In this document: positions 24,901 through 33,500 of the stretch, piece by piece | Position numbering within the stretch: the stretch's first letter is position 1 | Layout: each line of letters begins with the position of its first letter | From: Hyphochytrium catenoides | Lineage: Eukaryota > Sar > Hyphochytriomycetes > Hyphochytriales > Hyphochytriaceae | Length of the DNA stretch: 64,000 nt | Reading direction: 5' to 3' | NCBI GenBank assembly: GCA_900088475.1 | Contig: FLMG01003022.1 | Location: 20,251 to 84,250 of the forward strand | Notes under the pieces: generated by a model | Told to the model about the DNA's origin: nothing | The model's input: only the letters and a program-made list of their open reading frames with translations | Databases searched by the model: none | Made by a program: the position numbers and the translations under genes

Positions 24901-27081
24901 CGTGGGGAACTCTTCAATACATGGTAGGCCAACAGACAGAAATCAGCTTTGAAGGGAACGGGGGAGAGAGAGAACAAGGAGGCTGTATTGAGGAGGTTGC
25001 GTTTCTCATTCGCTTCCTTTCGGGTAGCAAGCAACTATCATACGTTTCTACCCGCACAGATTAGTTTACTTTACCTTTCGTCTTTTCTTGTCTCACTGAC
25101 GTGATTTTTACCATGGTCAGCTGTCCGATGTCCATTACGGGGGCAAGATAGTTGACAAGACGGACGCTCGCCTCTTTCTCGCGTACACGGAGCAGTGGCT
25201 GCGCCCGGAGATCCTCCATTCCGCTTTCTCGTTCAGCCCAGAGAAGGTGCTGGGGAAGATCCCTGAGGATTTTATGTACAAAGCGCCAGATGCCCAGGAC
25301 GTGGAGGAATATATCCGATACATTCAATCGTTTCCAGAGGTACAGAGAGAGAGAGAGAGATGTTCTCTTCACTATTCTTTGTGGGGCAAGAAGATGTATT
25401 GGTCCAACCTCGTCGGAAATGAGCTTCTGAATACTTAAGCTTTCCAACCCATTCCTCTTTATTGATTGCTTGGCTTTTCCATGTTCTGCATGCTGCCATC
25501 AAGAAGTCAAGGTCATCTATGTACTCGAGTTCTTGCTTCTTGGCGTGGCTTCTGCCTTGCCTTGCTGTCCCCTCTCCACTCCGCACTAACTCTGTACCTC
25601 TAGACTGACTCTCCCGAGATCTTTGGTTTACATCCGAATGCGGACCTCTCGCATCGAGTGAGAGACTCGTCACGACTGATTCAGAGCTTGATAGACATCC
25701 AACCAAAAGTGGGACAAGGAGTTGCTAGCTCTTCGAGGGACGAAATAGTCCTTCAGACAGTGGATAATTTGCTGAAAGCCTTGCCATCCCCTCTCAGCCA
25801 TTCCGAGATTATGATGGTAAGAAGTGAGGAGTTAGAGACACTATTAGTCTCTCTTTATGCAGCTCCTCTTCTGGAATTCATTCCCCCTCTTCACATGAAG
25901 GTGGCTCAGCACCCTGCCTTACCCTTCACTAGGCTCTCGAAAGACAAGGGGGATTCCTTCTGCCTCTGAATATATTCCTGGCCCAAGAGGTGGAGGTGCT
26001 GAGGAAAATTATTGAGGTGGCATCCTCGTCTCTCCTAACGATTAAAAAGACCTTCACTGGGGAGATTCTTCGAACTCCAGAACTTGGGCTCGCCATGGAT
26101 GAAATCTATGATGGAAGACCACCTAGTCTATGGACGAAAGCAAGAAACGGAGATGAGTTGAGCTGGACGAGCAGCTCTTTAAGCTCTTGGTTCTCAAGTT
26201 TGCTAAAGAGAGAAGCGCAGCTACAGAAATGGCTCATCCACGGAAGGCCAGCCAGTTACTGGTTAGGAGGGTTCCGCAATCCACAGGTAACTTCATTAGA
26301 GTATGGTTGCTCTGTGATTAACATCCTGCTCGCGATGGCCAGTTCGGTCCTCTCCTGAGTCTCCAACTTTTCCTTATGCTGATCTGGACCTCATCGGGGC
26401 AGTGGCGGCTAACAACTCTTTATTTACTAGGGCCTACTCACGGCAGCCCGACAAGAAGGAGCAAGGAACCACAAAGCCGAAAAGTGGACTCTAGATGAGA
26501 CTGCATTGCAGTATGAAGTCCAGCACGCTGGGCCGAAAGAGAAAGAAGAAGCCAAAGCAATCGTCAAAGAAGGCATCCTTATCCAAGGATTATTTATTGA
26601 AGGTGCTGCCTGGTGCATGTAAGTATACGCGTCATGGAAACTGCGGGACCCGGTCTGGGCTCCTATCAGCTTCACTGCTTTGCACAAATTTCCCTCGCAT
26701 ACTTCCACTTCCGTCTTCGCTTTTATTTTTGCGCTCTTTTTCTATAACACTTTCTTCGCTCGTTTGAAGAGGTAATTTCACTCTATGTGGACGCCTAAAT
26801 AACTCTTATCCTGTCTTTTGTCGTGCTGCAGAGACCGCAACTGTCTAATGGACTCTAAGCCAAAGGTTCTATTCGAGGAGATGCCCCTCATTCATGCGAC
26901 AGCAGTGGTCAAATCTCAGCAGAGAAAGTCCAGAATTGAGGTCTACGAATGTCCACTCTACAAAGACAGCAGCAGAACTGCAAGCTCCTTTATTGTTCCC
27001 ATCGAATTGCCCGCGGGTGACGTACGACCAAGCTACTGGACCCTGAGAGGTGTAGCACTTCTTTGTTCCAATGAGTTCTAG
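446..27081 (+). CDS. DNAH5: Axonemal outer-arm dynein heavy chain, gamma/DNAH5-DNAH8 class
   Basis: This is the ATP-driven motor subunit of the outer dynein arm of motile cilia. About 63 exons join in phase into roughly 4,670 codons, the usual length of this family. The order is DHC_N1 tail, linker, AAA1-AAA4, stalk with microtubule-binding tip, AAA5, AAA6 and C-terminal domain. Diagnostic strings include [20 protein letters not shown] (AAA1 Walker B), [20 protein letters not shown] (AAA2 loop), GPNGSG+KSSL (AAA3 loop, split by an intron), GTSGSGRKS (AAA4 loop, Arg for Lys as in axonemal chains) and a C terminus ending [14 protein letters not shown]1 followed by ITNAKR and an N terminus of the [10 protein letters not shown] type favour the gamma/DNAH5-DNAH8 class over alpha, beta or inner-arm chains. 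The ATG at 446 opens exon 1 (446-713, donor GTAAGT), and TAG ends the gene at 27081. The AAA1 Walker A loop lies in an N gap. The exact paralogue is inferred. Confidence 0.9.
7194..11363 (+). other. Dynein linker (DHC_N2) exons
   Basis: Exons at about 7194-7353, 7566-7643, 7833-7963, 8133-8227, 8352-8553, 8748-9176, 9377-9506, 9713-9840, 10103-10651 and 10932 up to the N gap. The linker is the lever that swings across the AAA ring during the power stroke. The string [20 protein letters not shown] at about 10387 matches the conserved linker signature, and [10 protein letters not shown] at about 9076 matches its front part. The last exon runs into the N gap after the YWKKD segment. Confidence 0.8.
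11364..11425. other. Assembly gap (62 Ns) over the AAA1 Walker A region
   Basis: Sixty-two Ns interrupt the AAA1 exon. Reading resumes in frame with [11 protein letters not shown], the end of the AAA1 Walker A loop. Gamma-class chains usually have about 55-60 residues between the preceding YW..D segment and TGKTE, while here only 11 visible residues plus 21 unknown codons fit. The real gap is therefore probably longer than 62 bases, and the [11 protein letters not shown] just before it may be unreliable gap-edge sequence. Confidence 0.9.
11426..17793 (+). other. Dynein AAA1 to AAA4 exons
   Basis: AAA1 lies at 11426-11648, about 11844-12022 and 12414-12621. AAA2 lies at about 12885-13142, 13251-13338, 13468-13765 and 13917-14674; its loop is [10 protein letters not shown] and its Walker B reads [23 protein letters not shown]3 lies at about 14665-15199 and 15404-15763. 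Its loop codons are split across the 14674/14790 junction, and its Walker B reads LFLDDLHSP. The AAA3-AAA4 joining exons at about 15874-15945 and 15978-16101 are weakly supported. AAA4 is at about 16264-16390, 16631-16953, 17186-17334 and 17626-17793, with loop GTSGSGRKS and Walker-type strings such as [12 protein letters not shown] before the next domain. AAA1 is the main hydrolysis site; AAA2-AAA4 are regulatory. Confidence 0.8.
18131..19926 (+). other. Dynein stalk and microtubule-binding tip exons
   Basis: Exons at about 18131-18297, 18468-18773, 18977-19199, 19344-19511 and 19700-19926. The ascending coiled coil is the Lys/Glu-rich segment from about 18550 to 18770. The microtubule-binding tip includes the run [20 protein letters not shown] near 19420. 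The descending helix follows [20 protein letters not shown] at about 19711. The layout and length fit a normal axonemal stalk without large insertions. Confidence 0.75.
20131..27081 (+). other. Dynein AAA5, AAA6 and C-terminal domain exons
   Basis: Exons at about 20131-20280, 20488-20826, 20977-21151, 21367-21536, 21751-21965, 22191-22308, 22393-22615, 22767-22988, 23321-23554, 23733-23819, 24025-24217, 24391-24538, 24785-24925, 25122-25339, 25604-25815, about 25932-26286, 26431-26618 and 26832-27081. AAA5 shows [14 protein letters not shown] and [18 protein letters not shown]6 shows [13 protein letters not shown] and [12 protein letters not shown]. The C-terminal domain shows [46 protein letters not shown] and [12 protein letters not shown]. 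All junctions joined in phase by eye. Confidence 0.8.
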
Positions 27082-27591
27082 GTTCACATGTTACAGCACA
27101 GAGAAGCGCTTGGTCGGTCGAAGGAGTTCCCTTAGATCACAATCAATAGGGATTCTTAACCTAGCCACGGATTATAAATAGTCAGGTTTAGTTTATTTTT
27201 CTCTTACAACTCCGGGTAATCGCTTACATGGTAGACACCCTGCCAATAGAGGTCGAGAAGGAATGAGATGTCCAGATGCAAAAGGCATTTATTGGAGAGG
27301 GAGGAAGATGGGAAATGAGACTGAAACCCGTTGGAGAAAGGAGTAGGAATAACAAGCTAAGAAAGGGACATGCACACACGACACCCTTCTCCAGCAGTCC
27401 CGCGCGGACAGTTGTGGGCTCTGGTTAATTGGAGCGTTCTGTACTATACATAATCTAATTAAAAAAGCAGTAGGTAGACCGATGTCTCGTCCTTATTCTA
27501 CTCTGCTCCTGTTTAGTAGGCTTTTCTGTCACAAAGGCTGGTTCACAAAAGAGACAACCATTGTCCGTACCATCAGAAGATCTACTCGCTC
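27082..27591. other. Tail-to-tail intergenic region, dynein/enkurin
   Basis: 510 bases lie between the stop codons of the dynein (+) and the enkurin gene (-). No open frame of note is present. This should hold both 3' untranslated regions; I see no textbook AATAAA on either strand that I would call confidently. Confidence 0.5.
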
Positions 27592-29549
27592 TCATAAGGC
27601 AGGGTCTACATCTATTTCAGGAGTTACGTAGACCTTGGATCTGCTGAACACCCTGATTGCCTCCTCGACCTCCTGCAGCTTAGCATCCAGCACGTTCTTT
27701 CTTCTTATTTGTCCCGGAGTCTCAATCCGGAGGGGCAGCTTGTTGATCTGCAGTCGTATCTCTTCTAAGCGTATCTAAAGAGTTAAGGTCTATCCGGGAT
27801 GATGACTAAAGAAGCCAGGTGACTGGAGGAAGGAGAGAGGATATTCACGGGAATGCCGATGACAGAGTGGAAGCAAGGAAGGTTCAGGCAGTCCGAAGGA
27901 AGGAGACAATATGCCGAGGCATAAGACATGGATGTGCTGCCTTCCACAGGGGGTCAAAACCTATGCATTAAAATGAAAGTCAAGGACGAAGAGAATAGTA
28001 GAGTTGACAAAGGTCTCCAGATTGGCAATTCAGACGGTCAGAGAAGGATATTGTCCTCAAGGGCTTTGAGTGTGTTGAGCCTCTCCTCTTCCTTCATTCG
28101 GACCATTCCTGGAGGGCAATCCGGATCCTCATCCCTCTTTCTTCTCTCTTCCTCCTCAAGCGCTCGCTACCAGGGATTCAGAAGTATAAGCGCTGAAACA
28201 GAGCGTCCCGTAAGAACAAGAATATTCCATTTTACCTGCTCCTTCAGTCTAAGAAGATATTCGGGGACTTTCCCAAAGTTGGGGTGCTTTCTTTCCCGTA
28301 ACACCGCTTCAGGCTGCGGTGGTCGCATTTTGGTGGCCTCGTAGGCATTGCCAAAAATAAAGTTAACTGGCTCCTTGGACATCTGAAGACCAACAAAGCT
28401 CGTTCAGCTAGGGACGAAGCAAAATCACTAGTCATGTGAGGACTCAGATCTACAGGATATGAGTGAAGGGGAGATGGTAGTGTCCGGGGAACTGAAGCAA
28501 CATCGGTGTGAGTGGGAGCTACGATACCAAGAACTTCAACTCTTGGTCTCTCCTCCTTAGCTCATCCAAAGTAGGAGTGGGTTCTTTCTTGTGTTTCTCA
28601 GAGGGACTGCCAGCCCCTGTCCTTGCAGACATAGAATTTGGCCTTTGAAGTGGTGATCTGACGCTCCTCTCACTCCTTTGTGAGGTAGCACTGCGTGGCC
28701 TGGCCCCACCTTCCCCTTTTCGAAGAAATTCATGCCGGGCAGATTCTTCTGATTTCTAGAGCGGATGGTTGGTGACCCTTGACCATTAGACATCGGTGTA
28801 TTCTTTAACCTACCTTAGCTGTCGCGTCAAGAGCCCGGGACGAAACATTGGCGAACCTGGACAGCTTAAAGGGCTGCTTTCCGGGCTGGGCCTACCAGTA
28901 GAGTAGCAGAAACAGTATTTAAGAGAAAGAGAATATAGCAGTCTCAGACCACAGCCAGAACAAAGGAAAGAGTGTTACGAGTGCATGGATAGGAAAGGGA
29001 AGACGGACTAAGATTGACGGGCTTTAGCCAGCTCAGTGCAGAGGGATGTTACACATTAAGAAGACAAGATCAGAACAAGGCGGTTGAGCGAGAGAGGCGA
29101 ACAAAGAAGGAGCTCTTAGGAGTCCGATAGAATAGTTTGCGCCTTGAAGGGCACCTGTTCAAGAAGCCTTTGCCGATTCTGATTCTGGATTTCTTTGAGC
29201 ACCAACCGATTAAGCCGCTCGTGGTCCTTTGGGCGAATCCCCTTCCGCATCATTTCATCTCTACATCGGAGGGTATCGGTCAGGCAAGAAAGAACCTCAC
29301 TGTGTCTCAACTCCTGCGTAAATGTGGCTGCCAGAGGCCCAAACCGCCATGTCGCTCTCGATCTCTTCTCCGTCGGCACAACGAACGCTTTTTCTACCAA
29401 TCAATGGCAGGACAAAGCCAAAAGAGAACGCCGCCCCTACTACGTTCCACTTTTGTGCCCAGAACTGACCTGTAGCCCCTCGCGGGATTGAGAATGGAGG
29501 CGACAGCCTGCCCTCCAAGCTGACTCCTTGCCTTTTGCTTCTTCTCCAT
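27592..29549 (-). CDS. Enkurin-domain protein (ENKD1-like)
   Basis: Enkurin-domain proteins are small ciliary or microtubule-associated proteins. On the minus strand the exons read at about 29549-29470 (start, uncertain), 29362-29155, 28891-28814, 28755 to about 28540 (end uncertain), 28382-28236, 28166-28052 and 27770-27592, giving about 335 residues. The enkurin signature KHPNFGKVPEYLLRLKEQ lies in the 28382-28236 exon. It is followed by PPGMVRMKEEERLNTL and then INKLPLRIETPGQIRRK and AIRVFSRSKVYV near the C terminus. The more N-terminal GIRPKDHERLN and PFKLSRFANVSSRALD recall ENKD1 more than ENKUR. The intron at 28051-27771 has AT-AC ends. The gene lies tail to tail with the dynein gene, which fits a ciliary role but does not prove one. 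The domain is confident; the first exon and its junction are guesses. Confidence 0.75.
27771..28051 (-). other. Candidate U12-type AT-AC intron in the enkurin gene
   Basis: The upstream exon ends GAG-GAC-A and the intron begins ATATCCTTCTC, matching the U12 AT-AC donor consensus ATATCCTT. It ends ACCTTAACTCTTTAGATAC, where CCTTAAC matches the U12 branch site and its adenosine sits about 12 bases before the 3' border. Excision as AT...AC restores the frame (A+GC), joining LNTLKALED to SLEEIRLQINKLP with no gap against the family spacing. Without it, the frame hits TGA four codons on. No suitable GT donor keeps the conserved residues. Confidence 0.8.
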
Positions 29550-30574
29550 GGGTTTCGATACCTTGGCCCAATCAATGTGAGATGATCAGCCCACGAAAGG
29601 CGGCCGATGAAAGGAGGTTGAAGGTACAAAGGGTAAGAGACCAGAGATGGTCGAAAAAAGGGTCCACTTCCGAAGCTAAGACGGCCCGGCTCTGCCTTTG
29701 GCATCCACCTGTGAGGTTTGGGCTCTATAGCCCCCACCTTTCTCTTACCTTTATCTCTGCCCTAGCTGTCGTTAGATGGCTTCTCAAACTGTATCTCCTC
29801 ACAGAACCTCTTTGGTGGCAGTGACCCACTACTGAGGAGCCACTACTGATCCTCACCAGCGAGGCAGATCGTCAGCTAGCGGAGGTGGACAAGGTGACTG
29901 TTACTTAGAGGCACGAGGAAACAGGCCGCAGAAGGGCGACCGAGTGAGAAAGAGGAGGAGAGAGGAGAGAGAGAGCGCGGACAACAGAGGTAGGGATATG
30001 TGAAGTGGGAAGCCTGGTGCGGGCCAAGGCGCGAATCGAGAGGCGAGCGAGACGGAGAGGCGACGCGCCGATGCGCCGGAGCAGCAGGAGGAAGGGCAGA
30101 GGCAGGAGCGGGGACGGTGGTGCTGCTGACAATTTGAAACGAAACGGTGTGGCCCACATCGCGTACAACCACCGCACAGCCTCGCTCTATTCATAATAAC
30201 CTACACTCCCTCGAAAATATGTTCTGTGCATGTCAGGACTGGAAACCTTTTCAGGCCGCGTTCCAAATAGAGCTCGCACTATTTCGGATACGCTCTTACC
30301 TACAACGTACACGTACGCTGCACAGTCCTGGGCCTGACCTTGCGAATCCTCTCTCATACTTTAGGCTCTGCATCATCATCATCGGCTCCTTCTCAGCGCC
30401 AAATCTTAGAAGATCTCCTTCAGACTTCAGGGCAGTCTTCTCCGTTTATCTCTGAAGACCCTGCTGGTCATTGTCAGGAAGACTGTCTGGCCGGTCCGCT
30501 GAAGGTCACGGTGTACGATGTGCCGCGGCGTGTGTGGTGCCTGTTAGTGTGAGGCATGCTGTGGGAGTGGGACA
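29550..30574. promoter_or_regulatory. Divergent intergenic region, enkurin/RIC1
   Basis: About 1,025 bases separate the proposed enkurin start (-) from the RIC1 ATG (+) and should carry both promoters and 5' untranslated regions. The centre, about 29930-30130, is strikingly purine-rich on the plus strand (GA repeats, then GCGCGA/GGCGA-rich sequence). The open frames here look compositional rather than coding. No TATA box or start element could be pinned down. Confidence 0.4.
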
Positions 30575-33500
30575 ATGACCACCGCTTTTGGAGTGCCCAG
30601 CTCTTATATCTGCGGGACCGTAGGTCCTTCAGACACTTCGCCTCCCGGCGCCGGGCTAGCCTTTGACAGCAAGGGAGATTACCTTGCCATCTGTACCAAT
30701 GACGACGTTCGCATCTGGTCAGGTGGGAAGAACAAGATCCCTTTGGGGCATTGTGCCACGGTCAGGTAAGAGAAGCTTACCGGCAAATAGGTGCAGTCAG
30801 GGGATCGAAGAGCTTCTGATTCTCTATCTTAGGGATGGGCCTCCTCGCCTGGCAGCGACTACCACGTTGCCCCTTAGGGTGGAAGCGCTTTGGGCAGCTA
30901 ACACTGAACTTTTGCTAGTGCTGCACAGTGGAAAGGATGTCTGCAGTCTGCACGGCTACACCGTGAAGGTGAGGAAGCTTGACGACACCCTCAGAAGCGT
31001 CTATCCTCAACTAACTGTTGGTATCCCTCTCGCCTTACCTTGTTTGTCCTTGGTGCTGATGCCCTTGGATTCAAATAGAGGACCGAGTACACAGTCAGTC
31101 TTGATCTTCCTAGTTGGTTGGAGGCCGCTCCGGAGAGTCTTTCTGCACCGAACCTTCTCTACCAGGTGGAAGTACATCATAGTCGAAATTTCTTTCCCCA
31201 ACATTCTTCTCTTTCCCTCACGGGAGGACCTACAAGTTTATGCGAGTACAAGGAGGATAAGCTTGTAGTCGGATGCCAGGATGGCTCCGTCCTGTTCATG
31301 TCCTTTGACGGGCAGGTCCTTCAGCGGATTATGTTCCACAGCCCTCTCCCTGATACACAGCCCAGCCTAAGCTCTTCTCAGACTCTGCCAGATCCCCTCT
31401 TGCTGGAAACCAAAAGGTTTGTGGGGATGGTTTTGTCACAGTTCAGGGGAGGACCTCTCTCTCTACCATTGCAAGGCAGCCCCTTATTGCCATTCCAACC
31501 ATTGAATCTTTGCAAATGACGTAGAGGACGTTCTGCTGTTAAGAGCCTAGCCGTAGCTAGGAAGCTAACCCACTTCCCTGTCTGCCAGCTACTTATATGT
31601 GTTTGGTCTACTTCTCCTTCCCTTGCTCCGCGGACTCGTATCTCAACCCTGTTGCGCATGGGCTCACTCTTACCTTCCCCTCATCCTCCCTTTGAACAAT
31701 ATTATCTCCAGTTTCGATGGCGAGACGCGCAGTCACAGGAGCCGATCCCGCTCAGCATCTACTCCGATCATCACGAAAGCTTGTGTCGCATGTGCCTACT
31801 CTTCAAAATTCTCTCTCCTCTCCTCCCTCTATGAAGACGGCAGCTGCATTATCACTAACGTGAAGAAGCTTCTCCATCAAGGCCCTCCTCGAGCTGTAAC
31901 CATATGCAAGGGCTATGGAGAAGAGAGAAGTGTTACTGCGGTCTCATTCTGTGACAAGCAGGCGATCATGGCATTGGGAAGACTTAATGGCTCCGTTTCG
32001 CTTTACCTTGTAAGAAGCGAGGGAGGAGGGGACAGAGGAGGACTAGAGAGCAAAGTGGACGGAGAGGAGGACTACATGTGGTCCTTGCACCACACTATCG
32101 ATCTAACGATGGCTCTCTGGGGATTTCCTGGCACCGAGCTCGGAGCTGTGAGGACAATGGCGTGGGACACAACGGAGGGGTCCCTTGCTGTCGGCTATGA
32201 GCGCCGTGGTTTAGTTGTCTGGGACTCTTCGGGATGCAGATTGATGACCACGCTGCCTCAGGTAGGATACTTGGCTCTAGTTGCTTCAATGCATTATGCC
32301 CTTCATCTCTTCAATTGGTTCAGTCAATATTCTTTTTGCCACTCTCGAGCGTCACCGAATTGTAAACCTTATTTCAAATGGCTCTCGGTTCGCCGTCTAC
32401 CACCATGTCTGCTTCTTGCTCGGCCAAGCCGTTGTTCGCGACCCGCAAATGTCACTTATACCTGTCCATTGCTATTAGGCACGTCCACGCCCGCGCTATG
32501 TATCCTATCTTATACCTTCATACCTTGCAACCACCATTGCTATCTTTGAACTACTGATCAGGTGTACGGGGAGAGCACAAAAGGAGATTCGGAGCAGTTC
32601 CTCCACGGCGTCCTAGCACTGGCCTGGAACCGCAGGGATTCATCTCTCTGTGGCATCTCTTCTCCTTTTCCGCATGAAGAGGCCCTTCGTTTATCTCTTA
32701 TGAGGTTTAGAAGAGGAAGCAAATCCTCTGTTGGCACTAATGAGACTGCGATACCAACCGATCTTTTGGGACTTGCTGGCTCTGCAACGGGTACTCTCTC
32801 TTCTGGACAGTGGGACGGAGAGGGCAAGCGGTCTGAGTCTATAAGCTCTCTTCCTCCGTCTCCGGATCGCTTACCTTCCACCGCTGGTAGCCTTGATTCT
32901 TTGCAGGCTGGACGGCGAAAGGACATTGAGCGCTACCTTTCGGACTTAATGTATGAATGCACTATCATGAAGACTGACAAAGGTTTAGGACTGCACCTTC
33001 AGTCTACAGCTGAGGAGCGAGTTTGCTGGATTCACCTTGAACATCCATTCTCCCCCCTTGCTGACGGCAGTAAAGGACCAGCGGAGCTGCTTGGACTAAT
33101 CCACAAGGGAGACATTCTGTGGTCAATCAACGGTAGAAAGGAAGAATACCCGTCTCAACTCCTCCCTACATAATTGCTAAGTTTCATTGCTTGATTCTCT
33201 CTCTCTCTCTATCTTGTCGAGATGTTCTAGAGACTCTGACAACCTTAGTCAAGTGATCTGTCAGTACTCTGTACCGCCTCTTTATGTTCCCTCACCCTTT
33301 GCTATGCATCAACCGTCCATTCTAAAAGTTGCAAAATTCATGTGATACTTCGGTAGGGAAGTGTGTTCTGGGACTCAAGCTGAAGGATGTGGTGCAATTT
33401 CTGCGGCATGCTCCCAGTGGAGAACTATCCCTCCGCTTGGTCCTTGGAGACTATGACGCACTCTTTGATATCGCTCTCTTTATCGTCAGTCATCTTGGGC

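Noticed and set aside
29297..29737. A 146-codon minus-strand frame over the start of the enkurin gene
   Set aside because: It is in a different frame from the conserved KDHERLN segment and shows no family similarity.
29876..30196. Overlapping minus-strand frames rich in Ser, Leu and Arg, and a plus-strand Arg-rich frame
   Set aside because: They arise from the purine/pyrimidine bias of the divergent promoter region; no domain and no clear splice structure.
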